Shown: positions 23,650 through 33,475 of the stretch, piece by piece
How positions within the stretch are numbered: position 1 is the stretch's first letter
Layout: the number at the start of each line of letters is the position of its first letter
NCBI RefSeq assembly: GCF_042186555.1
Contig: NC_133328.1
Coordinates: forward strand, 497,825,106-497,889,105
Source of the DNA: Aquarana catesbeiana
Lineage: Eukaryota > Chordata > Amphibia > Anura > Ranidae
Reading direction: 5' to 3'
Length of the DNA stretch: 64,000 nucleotides
The notes under the pieces: generated by a model
What the model was told of the DNA's origin: nothing
What the model saw: the letters and a program-made list of their open reading frames with translations, nothing else
Databases searched by the model: none
Program-made: the position numbers and the translations under genes

Positions 23650-24528
23650 AGCATAGTTACCCACATAACTAGCACCAACATATATACAAAAAGAGACTCG
23701 AACCACTCCCATTCATTAGTCAATGCAATTAGCTGTAGCTGAGAACCATTGTATGAACCATTGTACTGAAGGTAAAAAAAACCTGTAGCAATAACTCTCG
23801 GTGGAGCTGCTGGTTTAAAGCGGCTGTTACCTTCACTTTCGACACCCCTGTTTCACTGGCACCGGGTCTAGGGTACCGTTGAGTTTACCTCTGGGCGATA
23901 CAAGCACTGAACACTCGAGTATATTTTTCCAATGCTTTAATGAACAAACAAAAGAAGTAGCAGGAAAGAGGCAGAAGGAAAGCTGCAGGGAAGCTCAAAT
24001 ACCTTTCGGTAGTATTCTTCAGAACATTCTTTGCAATTGAACACTTGTAGTTGAATAGTCTCCCCTTTTTTGTAGGATCTAATCCTTTCTCGCCTGGATA
24101 GACATCTCTCACTTGCCTAGCAGCCAGTACGCAGCACGAACAAAAGTCTCTGCCACAGACTTGTTTGGAATGAAACCCGTACGATCCTCTGCCACAGGAT
24201 GTATTGGTTTGCAATGAATGTCAGACACAGGACTTGAACCTTTAAGCCAACCCGGCAGTACTATGCAGTAAGACTACTTCAGGATATGTCCTCCAACCGA
24301 GTCACCAGGCCCCTCTCCAGACCAGCACTACGCATGATCCTTCCATGATGGGCCCTCCCGTGGGATCTTCTCGGTTGTCCAGCTTCTTCACTCAGGATAG
24401 ACAGCTCAGGACCATTCCTCTGCTGCTGTGGTAGGCCCCAGACAGGCTTCTGGGCCCACCCACACGCCACAGCGACGTGGGCCTCCGGAACGGTGGACCA
24501 CGAGGTGGTACTCTTAACACATACCTGT

Positions 24529-24890
24529 TAGAGCTGCACAATTAATCATTAAAAAAATCATGATCTCGATTCACCCCCTCTGACGATCTGTCCTGCTGAG
24601 TTTGCTGATTCTTTCATATAAACAAGTGGAGAAATTACCTGCTCACTCAGCTGTCAAAAGAAAGCATCTGGCCAGTCTGCCCAGTTTAGAACTTGAAACA
24701 TTGTAACTAACTTTCTTCTTAGATCAAAGGGATAGAACTCCTCTGTGTAAACAAATAAGGGGCAATCTGCCAAGTTTTAAACAAGTGTAAATGCAGGAAG
24801 TTTAACCACTTAAAGTCTAAATCTTTTTCTGTCACTTCTTAAGTTAAAATCAATATTTTTTGCTAAAAAAATTACTTGGAACCCCCAAAC

Positions 24891-24965
<75 letters not shown>

Positions 24966-25300
24966 TATGTTTGGGGGTTCCAAGTAATTTATTTAGCAAA
25001 AGATATTAATTTTAACAAGTGACAGAAAACATATATATATTTTAGCAAAGAACCTAGGGAATAAAATGGCAATATTTTATGTCACACTGTATTTGCCCAG
25101 CGGTCTTTCAAATGCAATTTTTTGGGGAAAAATACACTTCAATAAATAAAAAAAAAAAAAAAAAACAGTAAAGTTAGCCCAATTTTTTTTGTTTTAATGT
25201 GAAAGATGATGTTACGCCGTGAGAATTGCGAGAGAATCATGATCTATCCTCTAAGCAAAAAAATTGTGATTCTTATTTGAGCCAGAATCGTGCAGCTCTA
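24529..25300. mobile_element. Non-autonomous hAT element with 8-bp TSD
   Basis: The TSD ATACCTGT is at 24521-24528 and 25301-25308. Ends TAGAGCTGCAC and GTGCAGCTCTA are perfect 11-bp inverted repeats, with AATC / CATGATCTCGATTC-like sub-terminal symmetry beyond. The AGAGCTGCACGATT end is one I recall from fish and frog hAT MITEs. Inside are a long hairpin with a (TA)n loop and a stretch (24865-25215) shared, inverted, with the piggyBac-like MITE at 21780-21995. Confidence 0.88.
24827..25029. repeat. Inverted repeat of about 66 bp around a (TA)n microsatellite
   Basis: The arms 24827-24892 and 24963-25029 both contain TTACTTGGAACCCCCAAACA (inverted in the second arm) and GTCACTT/AAGTGAC at the outer edges. 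The (TA)n tract covers about 24893-24953. The whole could extrude as a cruciform. Confidence 0.85.
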
Positions 25301-26114
25301 ATACCTGTCGGCCAGGAGGGCCAGCAGGTGGCTGAAAACGAACCCCAAAATATGGCGTCTGTCCCATAAATACCCTCTCCCAGAATGCAACTCGGAGGAC
25401 CACCTCCACCGAATTGTCCCCGGGACAGAGGAGCACTCATACGCTTCAACACGTTGCTTTTCCAACACTGGCCCATGGCGACAACGACACCCACTGGCAC
25501 AGTGTGGAACTACATGCAACTCAGCCAAGCTGGAACAGAGGCAAATCTAACTTCCTATAATAAGTAACCCACAAGATTTACCTATCAGCGGTAGATTGAA
25601 AATCTGCCAGCGCTACAAACCTGTTTGCATAGATTTGAAATGCATTTATACATTGACACAATAGACATGAAAAAACAATGATAATAATCATCATAGATTA
25701 TTGTACATGAATTCTGTGGTTTAAAAATCTGAATAAAAACCATTAAACTATTTGTGGGTCAAAACTAAGATTTCAGGAAAAGAACTGATTCACAGAGAGA
25801 GATATTGAGGGAAAATGAGGGCATATTAATATATAGATGAGAAAATTACACATCCAACCTATTAGATGTGGTTGTTAACATAAAAATAAATCAACATCAT
25901 ATCTAAAATTCATTCCTGTCTGCATTCTCGTTTAAGTTAAAAAATCCACCAAACGAGGGAGATGGGTGGAGCCTAGCGGAGCAGACATGCATTGTTAGAG
26001 CTCCGCACCGCTGAGGAGAGAAGAGAAGGACAAAGCGGAGCCTGCAGGCTCAAAAGGTATCCATTTGAACCTTTTTGCCCCAGGGAACAAACTGTGAAAG
26101 TTTGGCCAGGAAAT

Positions 26115-27182
26115 ATGGTACTGGGAGGAAACCGTGGCAGAAATAAAAATCACCTCACAAAGAGCTCACAGGCACTCACTGCAACTAAAGCAGCTCCAGT
26201 CACCTCACAAGATACAGCATCAGGGCGCTCTCACAGACAGAAAATGTCACAGCAAGACTCTCCATTTGAGTCAGATACAGAACAAATCCTCTCACAAACA
26301 TCTCCACAAGCCTCCTCAGCATCCCCAGTAATATTATTACAATTTGAAAAGATGCTTCATAAGGCTTTAAAACAAACCTCAGACCAAATAACAAAAAGCC
26401 TAACCAAAGAAATAAGAGAGCTGGGAAACCGCACCGCAGCCCTAGAAATAAAAATGGATGAAATTGAAATTACAACCCAAGAAAATATAACAGAATTGGA
26501 ACAATTAAAAGAAGAGAATTTAATACTTCAAACTAAGCTCGAAGATTACGAAAATAGAGCCAGACGTTCAAACTTGCGCATAAGGGGAATACCTGAAACT
26601 ATGACAGACCTGCAATCTACTATTACTGCTCTATTACAAGAACTAAAGCCATATATCCCTATTGAACATTTAGAACTGGACAGAGTACACAGAGCCCTCA
26701 CAGCCAAAAAGAAAGATGGACCCCCATGTGATATAATCACAAAATTTCATTATTACAGAACGAAAGAACAAATACTAATTGCTGCAAGAGAAAAAAAGGA
26801 ACTTAATTTTCAAGGACACAATTATCAAATTTTTGCTGACCTATCCCAACTTACTATTACTAAAAGACGATCCATGAAACCCCAACTAATGGAACTGCAA
26901 CGCCACAACATTATGTATCAATGGGGCTTCCCCTTTTCAGTCAGATTTAACTACCAAGGTACAATTTACAGAAGCAGATCAGCAGATGAACTACAACTAA
27001 CCTTTTTAAAATTAAATCTGACAGAACCCACAAGCAGCAACTCTCCCACACGCAGAAGAATGGCATCATCTTCACCTTCAGGCAGCACTCAGAAAATTTC
27101 AGAACAAAATGGGAATCATCATTCTCACAAAAGAGGCCGTTATGCCACATCATCCATGGACCAAGAAGTTTCAATGGACTGA
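26115..27182 (+). CDS. L1 ORF1 protein, intact frame (355 aa)
   Basis: The open frame extends upstream to 25992, but the Met at 26115 (MVLGGNRGRNKNH) gives the usual basic N-terminus of L1 ORF1 proteins. Residues ~75-180 are rich in heptads (LEIKMDEIE, LEQLKEENLILQTKLEDYE), a trimeric coiled coil. NRARRSNLRIRGIPE starts the RRM-like domain, then HLELDRVHRAL, DIITKFHYYRTKEQI and, in the C-terminal domain, QWGFPFSVRFNYQGT. A basic Ser/His-rich tail follows. No stop or frameshift is seen, unlike every other TE protein here except the short ORF2 tail at 5132. ORF1 proteins bind LINE RNA as chaperones. The protein belongs to a different L1 lineage from 9845. Confidence 0.85.
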   Translation: MVLGGNRGRNKNHLTKSSQALTATKAAPVTSQDTASGRSHRQKMSQQDSPFESDTEQILSQTSPQASSASPVILLQFEKMLHKALKQTSDQITKSLTKEIRELGNRTAALEIKMDEIEITTQENITELEQLKEENLILQTKLEDYENRARRSNLRIRGIPETMTDLQSTITALLQELKPYIPIEHLELDRVHRALTAKKKDGPPCDIITKFHYYRTKEQILIAAREKKELNFQGHNYQIFADLSQLTITKRRSMKPQLMELQRHNIMYQWGFPFSVRFNYQGTIYRSRSADELQLTFLKLNLTEPTSSNSPTRRRMASSSPSGSTQKISEQNGNHHSHKRGRYATSSMDQEVSMD

Positions 27183-28128
27183 CATCCTAATTCCTGATAT
27201 CTCTTCATTTATTATACTAAGAGATGGTTCTCTATAAAAAACCTGTATTTATAACTGAATGTAACTGCATTCTGATAGTCACACACTGTGTGGGATCATG
27301 TTACATTCCAGTTATATTTCTTATTACTTCTGATTCATATAGCCTTAGAATATATAAGTGAAATAAGGAAATTCTTGTTCAGTTATGTATTATCAGGTAA
27401 TAACAATAGATTTATTACTTTTTAGAACAAATATGTTCAATAATCCAGAAGTAATGGAAGCTTTTTCTTTCTTTTCTTAAAACAAATATATTATTACCTA
27501 ACTAGTTCCTAGAATTATGTTTTTGTTTATTCTAATCTGAAGCAATACAACTTCAATTTTATGAGTTTACATATCTAAACAGTTACATATGAATAAAATA
27601 TGTAATTGTTTACTCTAAAAGGGTTAAAATCCCAAAATAATTCAAACTATCTTCATCAATACCAAAGTTATTAACAGTACCTTTCTAACTGAATTATTTA
27701 GCCTAGGGCAAGAATAACCATATACAACCACCCTGGAATAAATAATTTCAACAAAAACTATATTCTGCACTCCAATTAATGAAACATCATTTTGATGTCT
27801 TTTGACATAGCACTTCTCTCCTGTAAGCGGAAGATCCGTGTACCCCCATTAGCCCTCCTCATCCTCCCAACCATATTATGTGGGAGTGTGACGAAGGCAC
27901 TTATTCCCCTGAGAGAGATATTTATTCTCTTTCACGGGTATATTGTGATTACTTGCAAAAAATAATTTATACAATGTATCATCTAATCTCATATGTTTTT
28001 TGTTTACTCTTTACTCCAGAATTCACTGGTTTCTTTTCTATCTATTCATCTCTTCAGTCCACACAGGTTGATCTGCGCAGTCAGCTCTGCATAACAAAAA
28101 GTAAGTCAAAACTATTTGATCTGTTGCC

Positions 28129-28290
28129 ATGGCACCACTGAATATACTTTCCCTGAATGTTCAGGGAATAAATGTCCCTCAAAAAAGGACCAAAGCCTTC
28201 CGTACTTTCCTTTTCTCCACCTTACGATTAAAGCTCATTATCAGAATTTATTTGACCTATATACACTCTACTTGTAAACAATATGTATAG
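28129..28290 (+). pseudogene. L1 ORF2 N-terminal stub
   Basis: ATG 28129 gives MAPLNILSLNVQGINVPQKR and then about seven more ORF2-like residues, the N-terminal strand of the AP endonuclease (compare VTSLNAKGLNTPERRR at 12365). Sequence after the codon for about residue 27 no longer fits the endonuclease and reaches a stop at 28288-28290. The catalytic residues are all absent. This marks the deletion junction near 28205-28215. Confidence 0.75.
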
Positions 28291-28734
28291 TAGGTATAAA
28301 TCATTTAAATACCTACAAAAGTAACTAAGGAAATGATATATATCTTTAATTTACGTGAACCCAATGTTTAATGTTTGAAATTTCATGATATTTACCTATA
28401 TAAACCCTACTGTAAAACAATGAGCTTACTTTATAGATCCTTGTAAACTTACTTTATGTATCTTTATAACATTGTATACTCAATAAACTTCTTTTGACAA
28501 GGAAAAAATCCACCAAACTTCTCTCTCTAATAGCTTGCGGTGGGTGTCTCCCCCTCTAGGTGGATTTTTTACTCTCTCTAGGCCATAAAAAGTGAAGGAG
28601 GACATATTACCATGATGCACATATTTAAAATGTTTAGATACATTTGATAAACCCTTATCATTCTGATATGAAGCTCCATGAAAGTTAACAGAGCAATAGC
28701 CACAGCTGCAGACAAGGATAGATCCACGTTATAA

Positions 28735-29268
28735 AAAGACAAATCCCATAAAAAAGGTAAACCTGACGGCCAAGATATTCTTACTTTTGTTACCACCTGT
28801 TCAGGAGAATTGAATACAATTAAGGATATCATTAAAAAACATCTACCTATCTTGTCCACGGATTGTGATCTTTCTCCATTTTTAAAGAGATGGTGTCGAT
28901 TTTCCAGCCGTCAGGCTAAAACTTTCGGAGGAATGTTGTCACCCAGCTTGTTTTTGTCCAAAGGTGTGGAGAAGACATGGTTAAGTGCCAATGGATCATA
29001 TGCCTGTGGCACCAACACATGTCGTTTCTGCCACAAACATAGCAAAAAAAATCAAAAACAGGATAATTTTGTGCTACAAGAAAGGAGTTTTTTCTGCGGG
29101 ACTACATAAACTGTGGTTCCTCCAACTAGTTTATGCAATAGAGTGTACTTTGTGCAGTCTGCAGTATGTGGGCTGCACAATCAGATCTCTTGGGACACGG
29201 GTGAGCGAACAATTTCATGGAGCTTCATATCAGAATGATAAGGGTTTATCGAATATATCTAAACAGAC
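28735..29268 (+). pseudogene. Penelope-like ORF, linker and GIY-YIG endonuclease end
   Basis: The frame reads DGQDILTFVTTCSGEL, then NTIKDIIKKHLPILSTD, the conserved PLE region between reverse transcriptase and endonuclease, followed by CGTNTCRFCHK, a Cys-rich motif. After a frameshift near 29050-29110 it gives QLVYAIECTLCSLQYVGCTI and RSLGTRVSEQF, the GIY-YIG nuclease core (YAI..., QYVG, Arg of the RxxxH segment). The reverse transcriptase part is missing. The ORF ends at the palindrome boundary, where the L2 fragment interrupts it. Confidence 0.8.
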
Positions 29269-29270
29269 TC

Positions 29271-29872
29271 ATCCACCTTACAAACCGCTCAGTGTCTGCT
29301 ACCCCTCCCTGCCAATCCCTCCATTGCCTGCCACTCGCCAAACAAATTAAATTCAAAATACTTACAATAAGTTACAAAGCCATCCACAACTCTGCCCCCA
29401 GCTACATCATTAGCCTAGTCTCAAAATACCAACCTAATCGTCTTCTTCATTCCTCTCAAAACCTCCTGCTCTCTTGCTCCCTCATCACATCCTCCCATAT
29501 CCGCCTCCAGGACTTCTCCCGAGCCTCGCCCATCCTCTGGAATTTCCTACCCCAATCTGTCAGACTGTCTCTAAATGTATCCACTTTTAGGCGATCCCTG
29601 AAAACTTTCCTCTTCAGAGAAGCCTATCCTGCCCCCATTTAACAACTGTTCTTTTATTTTCTCCATCAGCTCACCCCCCACAGCTATTACCCTTTTGTAT
29701 AACTTGACCCTCCCTCCTAGATTGTAAGCTCTAACGAGCAGGGCTCTCTGATTTCCCCCTGTATTGAATTGTATTGTAATTGTACTGTCTGCCCTAATGT
29801 TGTAAAGCGCTGCGCAAACTGTCGGTGCTATATAAATCCTGTATAATAATAATAATAATAATAATAAAATAA
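29271..29872 (+). mobile_element. L2-type LINE 3' fragment
   Basis: The coding part to 29642 reads KFKILTISYKAIHNSAPSYI, then FSRASPILWNFLPQSVRLS and FRRSLKTFLFREAY, which are C-terminal L2 reverse-transcriptase motifs. The 3' UTR has GTAAAGCGCTGCGCAAACTG, GCTATATAAAT and an (AAT)n tail (29845-29868), typical of L2. The mirror arm of the PLE lacks this block, so both insertion edges are known. No clear TSD. Confidence 0.85.
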
Positions 29873-30403
29873 ATATGTGCATTATGGTAATATGTCCTCC
29901 TTCAATTTGTATGGCCTAGTGAGTGTAAAAAATCCACCTAGAGGGGGAGACACCCACCGCAAACTATTAGAGAGAGAAGTTTGGTGGATTTTTAACTTAA
30001 AAACGAGAATGCCGCCAGAAATGAATTTTAGATATGATGTTGATGTATTTTTACATTAACAACCATATCTAATAGGTTGGATGCGTAATTTTCTAATCTA
30101 TATTCATATGCTCTCATTTTTAGTACTTTTCCTGAAATCTTAGTTTTGACCCACAAATAGTTTAATGTTTTTTATTCAGAATTTTTAATCACAGAATTCA
30201 TGTACAATAATCTATGATGATTATTAGCATTGTTTTTTTCATGTCTATTGTGTCAATGTTTAAATGCATTTTAAATCTATGCAGAAAAAGCTTTTTACTT
30301 TCAGAGAGTCTCATCTACAGCTAATTGCATTGACTAATGAATGGGAGTGGTTTGAGTCTCTTTTTGTATATATGTTGGTGCTGGTTATGTGGGTAACTAT
30401 GCT

Positions 30404-30426
30404 GTGAACAAGGCTCTTTGCCAAAA
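30404..30426 (+). other. Hammerhead-like motif in right PLE arm
   Basis: GTGAACA, stem II GGC-TCTTT-GCC, then AAAAC. It mirrors 23624-23649 but has lost the G of GAAAC. A polyadenylation-like GAATAAAG follows at 30461. Confidence 0.4.
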
Positions 30427-30634
30427 CATGTTAGCAGTTACTCTGTACTTTGTGATTATCGAATAAAGACTTTGGATGGATTCCAGAGTGCGGGTTCCAT
30501 ATATCCATATTCCGAGTTTGTGACGAGTGAGAGGTCGTCTGAACCTGGCACCCGGACAGAAGGTATCAGTAACCAACATGCATATTTGGAGATTTTCACA
30601 GTTAGAGCGGTGGTACCCTGTGTGTACATTTGAT

Positions 30635-31000
30635 AGGCTGCACTAATGGGCACTGATAAGGCAGCACTGATGGATGGTACTGATGGGCACTGATCAGGAG
30701 GCACTGATGAGGCTGCACTGATAGGTGGCACTGAAGGGCACTGATAATGTAGGTGGCACTGATAGGCGGCACTGATAGGTGGCACTGGTAGGTGGCACTA
30801 ATAGGCAGCACTGATTATGAGGCACTGATGGGCAGCACTGATGGGCATTGATAGGTGGTACTGATAGGTGGCACTGGGGGGCACTGGTTAGCAGTACTGA
30901 TGGGTTCTGGTAGGTGGCACTAGTTAGCAGTACTGATGGGCACTGGTAGGTCGCACTGGTGGGCACTGGTTAGGAGCACTGTGTGGACTGATGTCCCTTT
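30635..31000. repeat. Minisatellite (GGCACTGATGG / GGCACTGATAG)n
   Basis: About thirty imperfect 10-12-bp units. It belongs to the right part of the piggyBac-like MITE; one or two units also remain at the left edge (23515-23535). Confidence 0.85.
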
Positions 31001-31478
31001 TACAGAAGTCGGTAATCGGCTTGTTGTTTTCTCCTAACGATGTTAGCATGAGGTAAAAAAAAAGACGAATTACTGGCTTCTGCTTACATCATGTGATCAG
31101 CTGTCATGATGCAAGTGCCCCAGGAGGCTTCAGGACAAGACACATGTCATTCTGGCCTAGGCAAGAATTGTGGTGGGCAGATATTTCACCTCTGGGCGTA
31201 GTTCTCAGGCAATAATGTGAAATGTGACCAGTGGCCGCCAGTAATTTTTAGGTGAACAAAAAGGAAGTTCAATACATATGACACCAAGAGAAAGAGAGCA
31301 AAGGTAGAATACGAAACGAAAAAATAAACTCTCATTGGCTGCCGTGGGCAGCTAAGTCTTTGTACTGGACATTTTGATGGGCAATTATGCTCTCTAATAT
31401 TTAAATATTTTTCATGGATATTATTTTATCAAGCCATGTCAGAAATCAGCCATGTATTCAAGAAAAATATAGTCTTAC

Positions 31479-31547
31479 CTGTACAATTTTGTTCCACACA
31501 TGTTGCATTACATATACAGATAAAGGGTTTGTGTCCACTGCACTATA
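31479..31547 (-). CDS. SELENOI/EPT1-like exon A (69 nt)
   Basis: On the minus strand CTTTTTCTCCTTTTCAG precedes 31547 and GTAAGAC follows 31479, both strong splice signals. The exon is exactly 23 codons in phase 0. It begins YSAVDTNPLSVYVMQHVWN and ends KIVQ. Human SELENOI has YSAVDTNPLSLYVMHPFWN at the same point, so YSAVDTNPLS and YVM are identical. This segment is cytosolic and lies just before the first membrane helix encoded by exon B. The preceding exon should encode the start Met and a short YEYVS...GF.KYK-like stretch; I did not find it up to 64000. By homology a Sec UGA would lie far downstream, outside this window. Confidence 0.85.
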
Positions 31548-31977
31548 CTGAAAAGGAGAAAAAGAATTGACATTGTTACATTATAACTTAAAAGCATGAC
31601 TGTGTGTGTGTACAGTACTGTGCAGAAATTTTAGACAGGTGTGAAGAAATGCTGTAAAGTAATAATGGTTTCATAATGTATATTTTAATTGTTTATTTTT
31701 TATCACTTTACAAAATGCAAAGTCAAATCAATATTTGGTGTGACTACCCTTTGGCCTAAAACCTGCATCAGTTCTTACACTTGCACCCTTTGTACACTTG
31801 CACAAAGTCAGGGATTTTGTAGGGTTAGAGTCAGGTTATAATCAATCAATTATACCAAGCAGCTGCTAATGATCATCAATTTCATATGTAGGTTGAAGCA
31901 CTGTCATTAACTGAAACAGAAACAGCTGCGTAGGAAGCTTATAACTTGGTGAGGAACATCCAAACTCTGCTACTAAG

Positions 31978-33475
31978 GTGAGATTGTGGAAGACAGTTTC
32001 ATGTCACAAGTCATGCACCTTGGCAAGCCTGAAGACAGCAACAAGACACAAGGTAGTTGTACTGTATTGGCAAGAGTCTCTTCCAGGCAAAGATTTCAAA
32101 GCAGATGAGGTTTCAAGATCTGCAGCTCAAGCTCTTTTGAAGAAGCACAAAGAAATGGACAATGTTGAGAACCATAGATGCAGTGCTCAGCCAAGGAAAC
32201 TTAATGTAGCATATGAAAGACACACCATGCTTACTTCCCTTCAACATCGAAAGATGTCCAGCAGTACCATCTGCACAAAATTGTCAGAAACCAGTGGGAC
32301 CCTGGTATACCCATCTACTCCAAAAAGCCATACCTCTGATATGGAAACAAGGCTAAGCGACTCAACTATGCATTAAAACATAGGAACTTGGGTGCAGAAA
32401 AATGGCAGCAGGTGTTCTGAACTGATGAGTCTAAATTTGAAATATTTTGCTGTAGCAGGAGGCAGTTTGTTTGCTGAAGGGCTGGAGAGCGGTACATTAA
32501 TCAGTGTCTGCAAGCAACAGTAAAGCATGGTGAAGGTCCTTGCAAGTTTGGGGCTGCATTTCTGCAAATGGAGTTGGAGATTTGGTCAGAATCATTGGTG
32601 TCTTCAATGCTGAGAAATACAGGCATATATTTATCCATCATGCCATACTATCAGGAAGGCGTGTGATTGGCCCCAATTTTTTTCTGCAAAAAGTAAAATT
32701 ACCCCAAACATACAGCCAATGTCATTAAAGCGGAACGTGAGTCATTTTTTCATCTTTCCATCTATTAAATCCTCTGCCCTTGTTGTTTTAACTTTGGATA
32801 GTAAAACATTTTTTTCTGCCAGTAAATACCTTATACAGTCCACTTCTTGTTTCTTGTCTGGTAAAAAGCCTAGGCTTATGACATCATGCACAGCTCTCTC
32901 TCTCACTCTCGTGAGAGTTTGCCAGGAAGGGAGGGGGGTGAGTCATAAGAGGACCAATGAGAGCTGGAGGTGTGTCTCTGTGTGTCTGTGTAAATCCAGG
33001 AAGTAAACAGGCAGCAGCTTCAGCTGCCCACAGTTAAAATGATTGCAGCCAGACTCAGTGGAGGGAGATTTCTGCAACATATTTGGCAAGTACAGAATCT
33101 CAGTATACATAAAATGATATGCAAAGTGGTTGGAGGGAAGCTTCAGAATGGCAAAGATGTTTTTATTACAAATTATGTGAGCAGACTGCAGTTACTCTTT
33201 AAGAACCATCTTAAGTGTAAAGAAGAGTAAGGAGTCCTGGAAGTGATGGTTTGGCTCCCACAGAGCCCTGATCTCCACATCATCCAATCTGTCTGGCATT
33301 ACATGAAGAGACAGAAGGATTTGAGGCAGCCTAAATGCACAGAAGATCTATGGTCAGTTCTCCAAGATGTTTAGCACAACATATCTGTCGAGTTCCTTCA
33401 AAAACTGTGTGCAAGTGTGCCTTGAAGAATTTATACAGTTTTAAAGGCAAAGGGTGATCACACCAAATATTGATT
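31978..33475 (+). pseudogene. Tc1 transposase, broken and interrupted
   Basis: Recognisable parts in order: SRSAAQALLKKHKEMDNVEN and RCSAQPRKL of the DNA-binding domain; RKMSSSTICTKLSETSGTLV; a stop just before TDESKFEIF, the first catalytic Asp (about 32415-32440); and TVKHGEGPCKFG. The MITE interrupts between 32728 and 33199. Beyond it lies WLPQSPDLHIIQSVWHYMKR (about 33250-33315), where the family has a catalytic Glu but Gln is read here. The end, GDHTKY, is at about 33473. Dead by several independent lesions. Confidence 0.8.
32729..33198. mobile_element. TTAA-type MITE inside the Tc1
   Basis: Flanking TTAA at 32725-32728 and 33199-33202; joining them restores the transposase sequence. 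Ends AAAGCGGAACGTGAG and, inversely, AAAGAGTAACTGCAG are weak TIRs in the TTAAAG style of the other MITEs here. Non-coding. Confidence 0.75.

Larger units (their letters stand above)
23784..25617 (-). mobile_element. Probable solo LTR holding a hAT element
   Basis: The inserted sequence is TGTAGC...GCTACA, flanked by AACC (23780-23783 and 25618-25621), as expected for an LTR with a 4-bp TSD. The mirror arm of the PLE lacks it. Read on the minus strand, TGTAGCGCTGGC is the start and a TTCATTAAAGCA polyadenylation-like signal lies near 23930. Without the hAT it is about 1.06 kb. No internal gag-pol remains, so it is called a solo LTR by inference. Confidence 0.6.
25955..28502 (+). mobile_element. 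Internally deleted L1 retaining ORF1 (half-L1 type)
   Basis: A perfect 16-bp TSD AAAAAATCCACCAAAC sits at 25939-25954 and 28503-28518. The element starts GAGGGAGATGGGTGGAGCC, carries an intact ORF1, a spacer of about 0.95 kb, the first ~27 codons of ORF2, and then a 3' UTR ending AATAAACTTCTTTTGACAAGG. Nearly all of ORF2 is absent. Both ends and the TSD are present, so the deletion predates or accompanied insertion. It interrupts the left arm of the PLE. Confidence 0.88.
23542..30630. mobile_element. Palindromic Penelope-like element with nested insertions
   Basis: The TSD TGATAGGCTG(T/C)ACTA lies at 23527-23541 and 30631-30645. The left arm (23542-28684) is an inverted copy of the right arm (about 29211-30510) once insertions are removed. 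Examples: 25625-25940 mirrors 29985-30280, 28519-28684 mirrors 29211-29270 plus 29873-29970, and 23545-23742 mirrors 30320-30510. Between the arms sits the end of the PLE ORF (28735-29268). Inverted duplication of the 3' part at the 5' end is a known PLE arrangement (pseudo-LTR). Insertions: solo LTR 23784-25617, half-L1 25955-28502, L2 29271-29872. Confidence 0.8.
23269..31172. mobile_element. piggyBac-like MITE split by the PLE insertion
   Basis: The left part (23269-23541) follows a TTAA at 23265 and starts CCACTTGCTTACTGGGCAC. The right part (30631 to about 31172) continues with the GGCACTGATGG minisatellite and ATCAGCTGTCATG. That left-to-right order is what I recall for this ranid repeat family. 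The 15-bp TSD (23527-23541 / 30631-30645) of the PLE proves the two parts were once joined. The right terminus is decayed and placed only approximately. Confidence 0.6.

Noticed and set aside
24215..24245. tRNA-like GGACTTGAACC string
   Set aside because: No cloverleaf, A box or acceptor stem could be built around it.
30456..30966. Minus-strand frames rich in Cys/His/Pro/Ser
   Set aside because: Shadows of the GGCACTGATGG minisatellite.
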